64,000 bases of DNA from Desulfobacter vibrioformis DSM 8776 (lineage in GTDB: Bacteria > Desulfobacterota > Desulfobacteria > Desulfobacterales > Desulfobacteraceae), in assembly GCF_000745975.1 (NCBI RefSeq), contig NZ_JQKJ01000007.1, positions 62,001 through 126,000 on the forward strand, given 5' to 3'. Positions within the stretch are counted from its first letter, which is position 1. Each line of letters begins with the position of its first letter. This document shows, piece after piece, positions 18,822 through 28,127 of the stretch. Made by a program: the position numbers and the translations under genes. The notes under the pieces were generated by a model. It was not told where the DNA came from, did no database searches, and saw only the letters and a list, made by a program, of their open reading frames with translations.

Positions 18822-19940
18822 TCATGTGTGATTGTGACCGTGCTGATGGTCATGTTTGCGGGTGATCATATTTCTTAAGAAAAGTCCTGCCAGAATCAAG
18901 GCTGCTGCCAGTTCCACATTGTGGGGGATCACTTCGGCGGCCTGGCCGATTACAGCCGTTGCCTGGATTCCCAGCAACTGGTAGCTTAAATCCAGCAGGG
19001 ACCCCATGGTCATGGAACAAACGGCGATCATGCTCAGGTAGATAACCAGGGCCCGGGTACTGAAGATATTTTTCACCACCCCCATGGTGGCGGCATTGGT
19101 GGCAGGGCCTGCCAGAAGAAAGACCAGTGCGGCACCGGGGTTTAGCCCTTTGAGGATAAGGGCTGCTGCAATGGGGGTGGAGGATGTAGCGCACACATAC
19201 ATGGGAATACCTGCTGCCAGCATGACCAGCATGGAAAGAAATGGATTATTCCTGGACCAGTCGCCTAGTTCAGCAGGAAAAAAGAATGTGATAATCCCGG
19301 CAATTAATATGCCGATGGCAAATGGTTTGCTGATATCTGTTAAAAGATCGCCAAATGCAAAGTTCAGTCCCTGAATCAAGCGCCGGGACAAGGGCGGCTC
19401 TGTTTTTATTTTACCAGGTTCTTCTGCATCAATAGCGCCACAGGAACTGCAGGCGCATCCCGAATCCGGGACCACATCAAAAAAGGGATCTGCATTAACA
19501 CACTGCTTTTCTTTTTGCGGTTCACGACGGTTAAGAAAATTTTCTGCAATGCCCGTTGCTACAGCGGTCACAAGCCCCGCAATGGGCCGTATTATCGTCA
19601 TCACCGGATCCAACATGGCCCAGGATACGGCAATGGAATCCACGCCGGATTCCGGCGTGGCGATCATAAAAGCAAGCGCTGCGCCGTCATTGGCGCCCTG
19701 TTTTTTTAAACCTGCCACCACCGGGATTACCCCGCAACTGCACAGGGGGATGGGAATGCCGAATAAAGCAGAAAGCAACACCGGTTTGATCCGGCCCTTC
19801 CCCAGGTATTTTTTGATTTTGTCTGCTTTGAAAAATACATAGAGCAGGGCCGCCACCAGAAAGCCGAACAGCATAAACACTGAGACATCCAGGTAAACAT
19901 GCCAAATTTCTAAAAATATTTGTTTTATTGTGTTTATCAT
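18822..19940 (-). CDS. SO_0444-type Cu/Zn (metal) efflux permease
   Basis: 372 aa, two-repeat permease of the DUF318/ArsP-like superfamily with about 8-10 TMs. Key motif GIPIPLCSCGV is at about 61-71. A cytoplasmic loop near 155-175 carries a Cys cluster (CACSSCG), and the C-terminus is His-rich (HDHQHGHNHT), both likely metal ligands. The second repeat has AGIPMYVCATSSTPIAAALI. The SO_0444 subgroup exports copper or zinc; related ArsP proteins export methylated arsenicals, so the substrate is inferred. A 9-bp palindromic operator lies 78 bp upstream, and the ArsR-family gene precedes it on the same strand. Confidence 0.85.
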   Translation of the reverse strand: MINTIKQIFLEIWHVYLDVSVFMLFGFLVAALLYVFFKADKIKKYLGKGRIKPVLLSALFGIPIPLCSCGVIPVVAGLKKQGANDGAALAFMIATPESGVDSIAVSWAMLDPVMTIIRPIAGLVTAVATGIAENFLNRREPQKEKQCVNADPFFDVVPDSGCACSSCGAIDAEEPGKIKTEPPLSRRLIQGLNFAFGDLLTDISKPFAIGILIAGIITFFFPAELGDWSRNNPFLSMLVMLAAGIPMYVCATSSTPIAAALILKGLNPGAALVFLLAGPATNAATMGVVKNIFSTRALVIYLSMIAVCSMTMGSLLDLSYQLLGIQATAVIGQAAEVIPHNVELAAALILAGLFLRNMITRKHDHQHGHNHT

Positions 19941-20017
19941 TATGTTTGTCCTGATTAATTTTTTTTTAAAATTAAGGGGCTTTTTACCTTTGTTAAATAT
20001 ATTTTACTTTTAATTGA

Positions 20018-20041
20018 ACATATGAATTATTGTTCATATGT
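20018..20041 (-). promoter_or_regulatory. ArsR/SmtB operator
   Basis: Perfect inverted repeat ACATATGAA, 6-nt spacer, TTCATATGT. This matches the ATATGAA...TTCATAT sites bound by SmtB/CadC/ArsR repressors. It lies in an AT-rich stretch 78 nt upstream of the permease start and about 100 nt after the arsR stop, so it should control the permease from its own promoter. Confidence 0.8.
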
Positions 20042-20144
20042 AAATATAAAATTAAAAAATATGTGTCAACCAATTTTTTAGGTTAAAGCAGGTTAAAAAA
20101 GATATGGAAAGCGAAGATACGGGATAGGGCTGAGTTAAGAAGGG

Positions 20145-20498
20145 CTATATTTGCTGGTAGGTGATATGATCCAGGGTCATCTGGATCAAGGTGCGCACGT
20201 GGTCATCATCCAGTGAATAATAGACCCGTTTGCCCTGGCGCCGGTTTTTAACTATCCGAAGAGCCCTTAAAAGCCTGAGCTGGTGGGATACGGCGGACTC
20301 GCTCTGGCCACACAGCGCGGAAAGATCGCACACGCAATGTTCATGATGCAGCAATGCGGTGACAATTTTAACCCTGGAGGCATCACTTAAGGCTTTAAAT
20401 GTTTCCGCCAAGCCAAAGATGGTGTCGGGCGCAGGCATTTGCTTTGCCGTTTTTTCCACCAGTTCCGGATTGATGCATTTTTCTGAACAGATATCCAT
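20145..20498 (-). CDS. ArsR/SmtB-family metal-responsive repressor
   Basis: 117 aa from ATG 20498 (a longer frame to 20540 lacks an RBS). Winged-helix core with recognition helix ESAVSHQLRLLRALRIVK and wing NRRQGKRVYYSL. Two possible metal sites are visible: Cys ligands in the CVCDLSALC segment plus the N-terminal ICSEKC, as in CadC/ArsR alpha-3N sites. There is also an alpha-5 motif DDDHVRTLIQMTLDHI with the D-x-H...H spacing of SmtB/CzrA. It should release the operator at 20018 when metal rises, turning on the permease. The family B repeat sits 25 bp upstream of the start codon, inside its promoter region. Confidence 0.9.
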   Translation of the reverse strand: MDICSEKCINPELVEKTAKQMPAPDTIFGLAETFKALSDASRVKIVTALLHHEHCVCDLSALCGQSESAVSHQLRLLRALRIVKNRRQGKRVYYSLDDDHVRTLIQMTLDHITYQQI

Positions 20499-20522
20499 TT
20501 TCAATCGACCTTTGTATAACCC

Positions 20523-20634
20523 CCATGTCCTAGCGGACACAACAAACCATGAAAAACATTTTAACCACAGAACACACGGAAATCACAGAATTTTATCTTC
20601 AGTGTCTTCTGTGATTTCCGTGGTTAAACTTTTT
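20523..20634 (-). repeat. dispersed extragenic repeat, family B copy 2 (full palindrome)
   Basis: The reverse complement of this segment matches 10136-10229 end to end. This copy keeps the central palindrome: GGAAATCACAGAA pairs perfectly with TTCTGTGATTTCC, with outer TTTAACCAC / GTGGTTAAA. It lies between the peptidase stop and the arsR start, in the region where the arsR promoter should be. Confidence 0.85.
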
Positions 20635-20658
20635 ATAAAAACAGGCTGGTCCAAACAC

Positions 20659-23643
20659 CTAAATTTTATGAAGGACCAGCGGCTCACGCCCTTCTGCCTC
20701 CAGGGCCTGGTTGGCCTGCTCCAGAAGGGGTTTTGAGGAAACCACAGAAATGCCCTTGGCAGACTCGTCCCGGAAAAAATACCGGCCTGCTGTTTCCACG
20801 ACCTTTTGCTTGTCCATACCCAGCAGGGCATCCTTGAATCCCTTGCGGATCTCATCGGACAACTTGGTGATCCGGCGGTAAAAGGCTTTCATCGCTGAAG
20901 GCGCTGGTGTTTCAGGCTTGTCAATGTCCGAGCAAACTTGAAGTATTGCCTCTTTTATATCTGTCTGGGTAAACCGTCCCTGGGTGATGAAATCACAAGC
21001 ATCTGCGTAGACATCCAAGGTCCGTTTGATATGGGGATCCCGGTAGGAACCAAATGAAAAAATACCCTCTTCCATGTTGAACAGGGCAAATCCGCCGTAT
21101 GCGCCGCCTTTTTCCCTGATTTCCCGATGGAGAAACAGGGAACGCAAAAGTTTGGCAATTACGGACAGGGCCGGTGCGTCTTCATGGGAGATGCGCACCG
21201 CTTTAAAGGACTGGGCCACAAAGGAAACAGCTGTATTGGTCATCCAGCCGTCGTAGGGCCGCAGGGTATATGTTTCTATCTGAGGGGTATAAAAGGCCTG
21301 GCTGCTGCCGTTGGGCAGGTTGTCGTAAATTTTTTCAATGCGCTTATCCGCCTGGACCATGGACGCCGCAGATCCGATAACAGCAGGTTTGAAATTATCT
21401 TTTCTCATGACGGCACAAGCCATGGCAGAAAGGTTTTTTTCCAGTTCAGCCAGGGCCTGGGCGCGTGTTTTCTCGTTATTCACCCTGGTGGCAAGATCCT
21501 TGATCCGGATGTACTGTTCGATGCCATGCCACAGTTCATCGATACTGGCAGCGGTTGACAGGTGCCGGGCAGACAGGGTTATGGCATACCTGTGTCCGGA
21601 TCCGACAATGGAGGCCTCAAGACCTGCCTGATATTGTAGAATCAGGTTTTTGAGCCGGTCATGGTCTTTAAATCCACCGGCATTGATATATTCATCCACC
21701 ATATCAAAGAGATGGTCAATGTTTCGGTCCAGGGCTTTCCCCTGCAACGCCAGAAAGGAGTGGCCCTCGCCCTTCTGGTCAAAATGGGTGCCGGAAAAGG
21801 GGGACATGAAAATGCCGCCGGTATAAAGATCCATACGTTCGGCCATCTGCACATAAGAAGAATTTTTTGTGCCTGTATTGGTAAAAGCCCGGGCGAAAAA
21901 CGGTACCATGGGAAAAAGATCCGGCGCAATGTTTCCGGCGCCTGCCGGGCAGGTAAAGTAAAGGATGCCCGAGGTGGCCTTGTCAAAGGCAGTGGCGCAG
22001 GTGATGCCCTTGATGGTGTCAGGGTGAACGATTTCAATCTCAGGGGGCACGTCTTCAAGCGCCAGGGTGGGCAGAACATCCACGTTTTCTTCTGTTTCCT
22101 GGCGTTCTTTCAGGGCTGCCATATCTTGATTGATCTGCGCCAGCTCTGCTTCACCCAGGGATTTTAGTCTTGCTTGAAGTTCGTGGCGTACATTTTCGGC
22201 CTGACGGGTTTCAAGCCCTTCATCCGGGACAAGGGTAAACAGGAGCCTGTGGGGATTATCCAAAAAATACCGGCGAATCCGGCCTTCCAGAAAAGGGCCT
22301 TTAGCCAGCTCTTTCTGCAGTTTTTCCAAATCATTGTCAATGTTGATGGCGGATACGGGATTCCCTTCATGAACCATGACCGAAGCCACGCCCACAAGCA
22401 GTTTAATGCCGTACGGGTATGGTGTATTGGTGATCTCCTTGCGGGAAAATTCGATCTGGTGGATGGCGGAATCAATTAAATGTTGATCGATACCTTTGTC
22501 GACAAGGGTTTCAAGGGTGTTAAAAACAATTCTTTCCACTTCCGGGACAGCCGTTACCTCAATATCTTTGAGCCCGCAGACAAACATAGTGTCCCTGTTA
22601 TCCGAATCAAATCCTGTATCATCGCACAGGGCAGAACCCAGGGTGCTGTCAATGAGTGCTTTTCTCAATGGAGATGCGGAATTTCCAAGGAGAATCTGTT
22701 CAAGCACCGTCATAACCAGTACTTCAAAATGATCCGCGATATCAGGCGTCAGCCAGGCCACACACCCCTGGTATTTGGCGGCGATATTATCAGTGTCTGA
22801 GTAGGCATATGCCTGGGTCATGGTTTTAGGGGCCTGCCACCGGGGCTGGGAAGGCACCCGGGTGTCCATATCAAGAAAATCAAATCTGGAGAGCACTTTT
22901 TCTTCAATAAAATTTAAACGCTCTTCCAGGGGCAGATCCCCATACGTATAGAAATAACTGTTGGACGGGTGGTAATACCTTGCGTGAAACGCCTTAAGAT
23001 CCTCGTGGGTAAGTTTTGGAATGTCTGCGGGGTCGCCACCCGAGTTATTGGCATAGGTCGTATCCGGATAAAGCCCTTTAAGCAGTGCCCGGGACATGAC
23101 CTGGCCAGGTGAAGACATGGCGCCTTTCATCTCATTGTAAACAACCCCTTTATACACCAGTTCGTATTCTCCGTTTTCCCCTGGTTCCAGTTCAAGCCGG
23201 TGGCCTTCCTGCTTGAAGCTTAAAGAATCAAGATCCGGAAAAAATGCCGCATCCAGATAGACATCCATCAGGTTGAAATAATCTTTTTTATTCTGGGTGG
23301 AAAAGGGATACATGGTCCAGTCTGATGCGGTGAATGCATTCATGAAGGTGGACAGGCTTCGTTTGAGCATGGAAAAAAAGGGATCGCGGACCTTATATTT
23401 TTCAGACCCGCACAGCACGGTATGTTCAAGAATATGGGCAACCCCTGTGGAGTCCGTGGGCACGGTTCTGAAAAATACCCCAAAGGTGTTTTCCTTATCC
23501 CCATTGGCAATGTGGATGTGGACAGCGTTTGTCTTCTCGTGGACCAGTTGGATGAGATGGGCGTTAATTGCAGGCAGGGCCGATACTTGTTGAATTCTGT
23601 AGCCGCTGATGGTCTGCCCGGGTGTAAATGCAGTCTGATTCAT
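20659..23643 (-). CDS. M16C (PreP-type) zinc metallopeptidase
   Basis: 994 aa, the length of the presequence-protease / insulinase M16C class, which folds into a closed chamber and degrades short unfolded peptides. The inverted zinc motif HILEH is at residues 70-74, and the third ligand Glu in VYNEMKG at 171. The M16C-associated linker and the catalytically inactive second half are complete to the C-terminus. Located in the cytoplasm by lack of a signal peptide. The start codon overlaps no neighbour and the RBS is weak (AAGAG about 10 nt upstream). A small winged-helix gene precedes it by 21 nt on the same strand. Confidence 0.9.
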   Translation of the reverse strand: MNQTAFTPGQTISGYRIQQVSALPAINAHLIQLVHEKTNAVHIHIANGDKENTFGVFFRTVPTDSTGVAHILEHTVLCGSEKYKVRDPFFSMLKRSLSTFMNAFTASDWTMYPFSTQNKKDYFNLMDVYLDAAFFPDLDSLSFKQEGHRLELEPGENGEYELVYKGVVYNEMKGAMSSPGQVMSRALLKGLYPDTTYANNSGGDPADIPKLTHEDLKAFHARYYHPSNSYFYTYGDLPLEERLNFIEEKVLSRFDFLDMDTRVPSQPRWQAPKTMTQAYAYSDTDNIAAKYQGCVAWLTPDIADHFEVLVMTVLEQILLGNSASPLRKALIDSTLGSALCDDTGFDSDNRDTMFVCGLKDIEVTAVPEVERIVFNTLETLVDKGIDQHLIDSAIHQIEFSRKEITNTPYPYGIKLLVGVASVMVHEGNPVSAINIDNDLEKLQKELAKGPFLEGRIRRYFLDNPHRLLFTLVPDEGLETRQAENVRHELQARLKSLGEAELAQINQDMAALKERQETEENVDVLPTLALEDVPPEIEIVHPDTIKGITCATAFDKATSGILYFTCPAGAGNIAPDLFPMVPFFARAFTNTGTKNSSYVQMAERMDLYTGGIFMSPFSGTHFDQKGEGHSFLALQGKALDRNIDHLFDMVDEYINAGGFKDHDRLKNLILQYQAGLEASIVGSGHRYAITLSARHLSTAASIDELWHGIEQYIRIKDLATRVNNEKTRAQALAELEKNLSAMACAVMRKDNFKPAVIGSAASMVQADKRIEKIYDNLPNGSSQAFYTPQIETYTLRPYDGWMTNTAVSFVAQSFKAVRISHEDAPALSVIAKLLRSLFLHREIREKGGAYGGFALFNMEEGIFSFGSYRDPHIKRTLDVYADACDFITQGRFTQTDIKEAILQVCSDIDKPETPAPSAMKAFYRRITKLSDEIRKGFKDALLGMDKQKVVETAGRYFFRDESAKGISVVSSKPLLEQANQALEAEGREPLVLHKI

Positions 23644-23664
23644 ATAAAAAATGCTCTTAGATAA

Positions 23665-24024
23665 TTAAACTTTTTTGTAAATTCCCCGGCTGACCCGTTG
23701 GATCTTTTTTATCTTATCCAGCCTGAAAATGATATTTCTCAATTTTTTATCGTCAAAACCTGTGGCCGCCTTAATGGTCTTAAAATTAGTGCCTTCCGGG
23801 TGGTTGCCGATGATGTCCAGTGTAATGGCAGAGGCACTCTTTTTTCGTGGCGTCCGGATTTTACTTTTCTGTTTGCTCGCCGGATGATTCTGATAAATCA
23901 TTTGTTCTAGTTTGTCAAGCCTCCTATGAAGATTAGCAATATCTTCTTTAGTCGGAATGTCCAGGCTATGGAGAAACATTTTTATAAGTATCTCCCAATT
24001 GTTACTTAATTCGGCGGGTTCCAT
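23665..24024 (-). CDS. small protein, coiled coil plus winged-helix-like C-terminus
   Basis: 119 aa, no family recognised with certainty. Residues 30-45 form a short amphipathic coil (LHRRLDKLEQMIY), followed by a basic linker (KQKSKIRTPRKKS). About 70-119 reads like a small winged helix (LDIIGNHPEGTNFKTIKAAT, then DDKKLRNIIFRLDKIKKI), suggesting nucleic-acid binding. The RBS GAGGAGG 8 nt upstream is very good, which supports a real gene. It could be co-transcribed with the M16C peptidase downstream. Confidence 0.7.
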   Translation of the reverse strand: MEPAELSNNWEILIKMFLHSLDIPTKEDIANLHRRLDKLEQMIYQNHPASKQKSKIRTPRKKSASAITLDIIGNHPEGTNFKTIKAATGFDDKKLRNIIFRLDKIKKIQRVSRGIYKKV

Positions 24025-24491
24025 ATGTTAAACCTCCTCTAAAATGGCGTTTTCCGTATCTTCAAATAAGATTGGGTCGCTTTTTGTCCGGCGCTTAATT
24101 TCAAATTTTAGTGCCTTACTCCTCGGTTTCTGTCAAACAAAACAAGAAAATAAGGAGGGACAATTGGGTTGCGGGTTTTCCGGGTTAGTAAGATTTTTCC
24201 AGGGATATGCTTTGCGTCTCAACTCTTTTTTAAACATCATGTTCCAAAAATTACTTCTTAACTATACTAAAGTCAAGTCGTCGATATCTAAATAAGTAAA
24301 AGACTATATCACGACAGGCGTTAAATTTTATGGAAATTAATAAAAAACTGTGATTTACTGGTATCTACGTTAAAGAAAAATTTAAAGAAAAACCGCTGCT
24401 GTCAATCTTTTATCCCCCTTCCAAGGCGAAAAATGTGTGGCATATGGCGTCCTGGAGATAAATAGCAAAGAAACGGAGAGCAAAAAGGGGA
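24025..24491. other. intergenic region upstream of rsmA
   Basis: 467 bp between divergent starts. No conserved gene was found. A short frame after a GGAGGG at 24153 (about 41 codons from TTG) has no recognisable features and is not called. AT-rich around 24290-24400; promoters for both flanking genes are expected here. Confidence 0.4.
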
Positions 24492-25343
24492 ATGACGCAT
24501 CCTGGGGAGTTATTAAAGAGAAACGGGGTATATGCCGGAAAAGAACTTGGCCAGAATTTTTTGTCCAACCCGGCTACGGCCCGGATGATTGTGGATAGAA
24601 CCGGGGTTGATAAAGAAACCACAGTGCTTGAAATCGGTCCGGGGTTGGGGGCAATCACCCTGCCTTTGGCAAAGGCCTGCAAGCAGGTTGTGGCCGTTGA
24701 AAAAGACCGCCGTATAATTCCCCTGCTTGAAGGGGAACTGGCCGAAGAAAATATTTGCAATGTGAGGATTATCAATCAGAACATTTTAAAAACAGATATA
24801 AGGGAGATCGCAGGAACAGAAAAACTTGTGGTGATCGGGAATCTGCCATACAATATTTCATCCCAGATCCTTTTTCAGCTGGTTACAATCCGGCAGGTTG
24901 TGACACGCGCGTTTCTGATGTTTCAAAAGGAGCTTGCCGAACGCCTTCTTTCGTCAGCCGGAACCAAAAATTATTCAAGGCTCTCTGCGGTGGTTCAGTA
25001 CGCATCAAAAATCAGCCATGTTGCAGATATCAGGCCCAATGCCTTTTTTCCCAGGCCGGAAGTGGACTCAACAGTCCTGCGCTTTGATTTCTTTGAAACC
25101 CAAGGGATGGAGGAAAAGGATGAGATCCTGCTGTTCAGCGTGATTAAAGCAGCATTTTCCAAACGGAGAAAAACCCTTCACAATGCCATGTCCGGCGGTG
25201 AGATGGGTTTAACAAAAGAGATTGTGGGGATGGCCCTTGCAAATGCCGGCATTGACGCTTCCCGGCGGGCAGAAACTTTAAATGTCCAAGAGTTCATAGA
25301 CCTGTCAAAGGCAGTTGGAAAGGTTTGCACCCGTGAATTATGA
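24492..25343 (+). CDS. rsmA: 16S rRNA dimethyladenosine transferase
   Basis: 283 aa, full-length KsgA/RsmA. It dimethylates two adjacent adenines in the 3'-end hairpin of 16S rRNA during small-subunit assembly, using SAM. The N-terminal GQNFLSNPATARMIV, SAM motif LEIGPGLGAIT and catalytic NLPYNISSQIL are all present. The C-terminal helical domain contains AAFSKRRKTLHNAM. Only a weak G-rich RBS (GGGG) precedes the ATG. Its stop codon overlaps the start of the HD-GYP gene (ATGA), so the two are translationally coupled. Confidence 0.95.
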   Translation: MTHPGELLKRNGVYAGKELGQNFLSNPATARMIVDRTGVDKETTVLEIGPGLGAITLPLAKACKQVVAVEKDRRIIPLLEGELAEENICNVRIINQNILKTDIREIAGTEKLVVIGNLPYNISSQILFQLVTIRQVVTRAFLMFQKELAERLLSSAGTKNYSRLSAVVQYASKISHVADIRPNAFFPRPEVDSTVLRFDFFETQGMEEKDEILLFSVIKAAFSKRRKTLHNAMSGGEMGLTKEIVGMALANAGIDASRRAETLNVQEFIDLSKAVGKVCTREL

Positions 25344-26749
25344 TTAAATCAAGGATTTCCATAGATAAGCTGATTGACATTGTCCGCCAGGGCGGCCGGG
25401 TTCAAACCGGGGTGGATGTGTATAACAGCAACGGCACCCTGCTTCTGGCAAAAGACGTGATGGTGGAAAAGATTAAACCACTTGAAATCGTTCGAAAAAA
25501 CGGCCTCAGACAAGTGCCTGTGGCGGTGAACGGCGGTGTGTTTGATGCATCCGGAAAAAAAATAAACATGAAACCTGCCGGCATGCCCGACCCTTTGCCC
25601 GAGGCATTTTTCGATCCGGAACCCATAAAAACCAGAAACGTAACCGAGCGGCTCAAGGAGATCCAGGAACTGCGCAGGTTTGCCAAATCCATAAGCATCA
25701 AAGCCCAGGCCGGCATAAAAACCGCTGTGAACCAGATCCGGCAGACAAAGGGTGAGTTTGATGTGGATGCCGTATCAGAGCAGGCAGCAGAACTTGCATC
25801 TCTTGCCGACCAGAACCGCCACCCCTTTGCATACCTGCCAAGGGAGTGGTTTGTCTATGATGACTATTTTTACAGCCATGCCGCCAATGTCTGCGCCTTA
25901 GGTTCCCAGGTATTGCACCGATTTAACAGCGCTTTTTCAAGCGCTGTTGAAAAATCGCTTTGGTCATCGCCATCCCTTACCGGCAAGGGATCTTCCGGAA
26001 TGTTTTCCTATTACTATCCCGGGGAGATAGATGAGATGTCCTTTGGTCTGTTTATCTATGATCTGGGCAAATCCATGGTGCCGGAGGCGCTTTTAAACAA
26101 GACCTCTGCCCTGAACAAAGATGAAACCGAACTGCTGCGCAGACACACCGGCGATTTCGGATTTACGATCATTGAAAAAAACCATCTGGACAGTACTGTG
26201 CTCAGCAACATGATCCAATATCATCATGGACCGATATATGAAGGAGAGCCTGGATGTTATCCTGTGGGGCTGGCGTGCGGGATGATGCCGCCCTATGTAA
26301 GGATATGCAAACTGATGGACATCTATGACGCCATGATTTCCAAGCGCAGCTACCAGGAAGCCGTTAACCAGGTTACTGCCGTTACCGGCCTGTTCCGCAG
26401 TTACGTGCACAAAGACCCCATCCTTCAATTTATTCTCCATGCTTTTGTTAAAACCGTAGGACTTTATCCTCCGGGCAGCATTGTTTTTCTTAAAAACGGA
26501 CAGATGGCTTATGTCCTTGAAAGTGAAGGCCCCCTTGTTCTTCCTTTTACAGACAAGAGCCAGGCCCCGTTGATATCCAAGCCGGATCCTTTTAACGTCA
26601 GTAAACAGACCGGAGGTCTTGTCATTGACAGTGGCAGAAGCATCAGACAACCCAAAAAAATCTGGGACTGCCTGCCTGTATTTATCAGGGAGATTGCCTC
26701 GCCCGGGAATCAGGCAACAGAAGCAGTTGCTGCGGTTTCTAATATATAA
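25340..26749 (+). CDS. degenerate HD-GYP domain protein
   Basis: 469 aa. The N-terminal ~150 residues are without recognised fold; about 170-380 align with HD-GYP phosphodiesterases that hydrolyse cyclic di-GMP. Several ligands remain: YSHAANV, RRHTGDFG, the double His of YHHGPIYEG, and DIYDAMISKRSY. However, the HD pair itself is YD (LFIYDLGKSMVP), the residue after the HH is Gly rather than Glu, and GYP reads CYP. Metal binding is therefore probably incomplete, and the protein may be a c-di-GMP sensor or inactive scaffold. Coupled to rsmA by a 4-base overlap; ends 9 bp before the convergent prs gene. Confidence 0.8.
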   Translation: MIKSRISIDKLIDIVRQGGRVQTGVDVYNSNGTLLLAKDVMVEKIKPLEIVRKNGLRQVPVAVNGGVFDASGKKINMKPAGMPDPLPEAFFDPEPIKTRNVTERLKEIQELRRFAKSISIKAQAGIKTAVNQIRQTKGEFDVDAVSEQAAELASLADQNRHPFAYLPREWFVYDDYFYSHAANVCALGSQVLHRFNSAFSSAVEKSLWSSPSLTGKGSSGMFSYYYPGEIDEMSFGLFIYDLGKSMVPEALLNKTSALNKDETELLRRHTGDFGFTIIEKNHLDSTVLSNMIQYHHGPIYEGEPGCYPVGLACGMMPPYVRICKLMDIYDAMISKRSYQEAVNQVTAVTGLFRSYVHKDPILQFILHAFVKTVGLYPPGSIVFLKNGQMAYVLESEGPLVLPFTDKSQAPLISKPDPFNVSKQTGGLVIDSGRSIRQPKKIWDCLPVFIREIASPGNQATEAVAAVSNI

Positions 26750-26758
26750 CCCTGCCTG

Positions 26759-27703
26759 TTACGGCTTAAAAAGCGCTGAGACACTTTCTCCTGTATGGAT
26801 GTGCTTGATGGCACTTGCAAAAAGCGGTGCCACGGACAAGGGTTTAAGCTGGGGAAATTGTTTGTCTGCAGGGATATGCACCGTATTGGTGACCACAATC
26901 TCGGATATACCGGTTTGACTTAAATTTTTCACGGCGTGCCCACAAAGTACCGGGTGGGTCGCACCAACATAAACCTTAGCCGCACCTGCCCGTTTCAAGG
27001 TCTTAACAGTGCTCACCAGGGTTCCCCCTGTGGATATTTCATCGTCAAAAATAATAGCATTTAAACCCTTTACATTGCCCACAACCAGTCCCTGCTGGAC
27101 ATTGGAATCGCTGAGCCGGCGCTTGTCAATGATGGCAAGGGAAGTGTCCAGGCGGTTGGCAAACCGGCCGGCCCTTTTAGCCCCGCCGGCATCCGTGGCC
27201 ACCACCACCACCTTTGACAGGTCCAGGAGCGCTGCAAAATAATCACAGATTGTGGGCATGGCTGTTAAATGATCCACGGGAATACTGAAAAATCCATGCA
27301 CGGCATCGGCGTGCAGATCCATGGTCAAAACCCGGTCTGCCCCGGCAGTTTTTAAAAGATCTGCCACCAGACGGGCCGCAATGGAAATTCTTGGGGCATC
27401 CTTTTTATCGGACCGGGCATATGAATAATAAGGGATGACAGCTGTAATTCGTTTGGCAGATGCACTGCGCAGGGCATCCAGGGTAATCATCAGCTCCATG
27501 AGGTGGTCGCTTACCGGTGTGGTCAACGATTGGATCACGAATACATCCTCTTCCCTGACACTTTCTTTAATCTGAACAAATAGATTGTCATTTGAAAACC
27601 GGGAGGTTTCCATTGGACTTAAAGCAATTCCGATATGCCTGCAGATTTCCGTTGCCAGATCCGGATTGGATCCCCCGGAAAAAATTTTTAAATTGTCTGC
27701 CAT
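26759..27703 (-). CDS. prs: ribose-phosphate pyrophosphokinase
   Basis: 314 aa, standard class I length. It makes PRPP from ribose 5-phosphate and ATP for purine, pyrimidine, His and Trp synthesis. Intact motifs: KIFSGGSNPDLA at the N-terminus, RSDKKDAPRISIAARLVADL flexible loop, DLHADAVHGFF, and the PRPP loop IIFDDEISTGGT. Between them is a regulatory-flap region ending in KRRLSDSN. Monocistronic on the minus strand. A TAGGA lies about 14 nt before the ATG, somewhat far. Confidence 0.95.
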   Translation of the reverse strand: MADNLKIFSGGSNPDLATEICRHIGIALSPMETSRFSNDNLFVQIKESVREEDVFVIQSLTTPVSDHLMELMITLDALRSASAKRITAVIPYYSYARSDKKDAPRISIAARLVADLLKTAGADRVLTMDLHADAVHGFFSIPVDHLTAMPTICDYFAALLDLSKVVVVATDAGGAKRAGRFANRLDTSLAIIDKRRLSDSNVQQGLVVGNVKGLNAIIFDDEISTGGTLVSTVKTLKRAGAAKVYVGATHPVLCGHAVKNLSQTGISEIVVTNTVHIPADKQFPQLKPLSVAPLFASAIKHIHTGESVSALFKP

Positions 27704-27900
27704 CTTATGCTTTCCTAGGAGGGTTTTTAGTTCGCATTTTTTAATAGCAGGTTACAGGTCAAGAAACAAGAGATGGGAAACAAGAAACAAATTGTATATT
27801 GCCATATTCTGGGGCTTTTCATTATTGCCGCCCGGATCTGCGGCAGTGCCGAAAAAGGCAGTGTCCTTGTCTCTGAATCCACTGCGGCCCCAATGCCATA
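27704..27900. other. intergenic segment between prs and the family A repeat
   Basis: Together with the repeat and its right flank this forms a 424-bp gap without genes. Short purine-rich strings (GAAACAAGAGATGGGAAACAAG) recall a similar string near 10018-10040. Nothing else recognised. Confidence 0.4.
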
Positions 27901-28020
27901 AACTTAAGCATTGAGATTTTATTTTACCACGAAGAACACGAAGTTCACGAAGATATTAGAGAACTAAACTTCGTGTTCTTCGTGGTTTTAATCTGAAAAG
28001 TTTCTTAACTTTATGACATT
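27901..28020 (+). repeat. dispersed extragenic repeat, family A copy 1 (perfect 20-bp palindrome)
   Basis: Starts with ACTTAAGCATTGAG and TTTTATTTT. The arm ACCACGAAGAACACGAAGTT is at 27926-27945 and its exact reverse complement at 27967-27986. It ends with TTTTAATCTG and CTTAACTTTATGACATT. A second copy with the same outer sequences in inverse orientation is at 39339-39458. The arm has a 9-nt period (CACGAAGAA / CACGAAGTT / CACGAAGAT). Confidence 0.9.
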
Positions 28021-28127
28021 GCGTCAAGTGTCTCTTAGCAACTGGTTCAAATTTCGGGGTCCATTATAATGTTTAGATTTCATATGGATTGCGCGTTCCC
28101 TGTTTCTGCCTTAATTTTTCCGGATTA

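Noticed and set aside
24044-24295. Open frame upstream of rsmA
   Set aside because: No conserved features. The inner TTG with GGAGGG upstream gives only about 41 codons of unremarkable sequence.
27926-27986. CRISPR-like repeat
   Set aside because: The periodic CACGAAG units have no regular spacers; they form one palindrome.
28036-28064. TPsiC-like word GGTTCAAATTT suggesting a tRNA
   Set aside because: No matching acceptor, D or anticodon arms around it.
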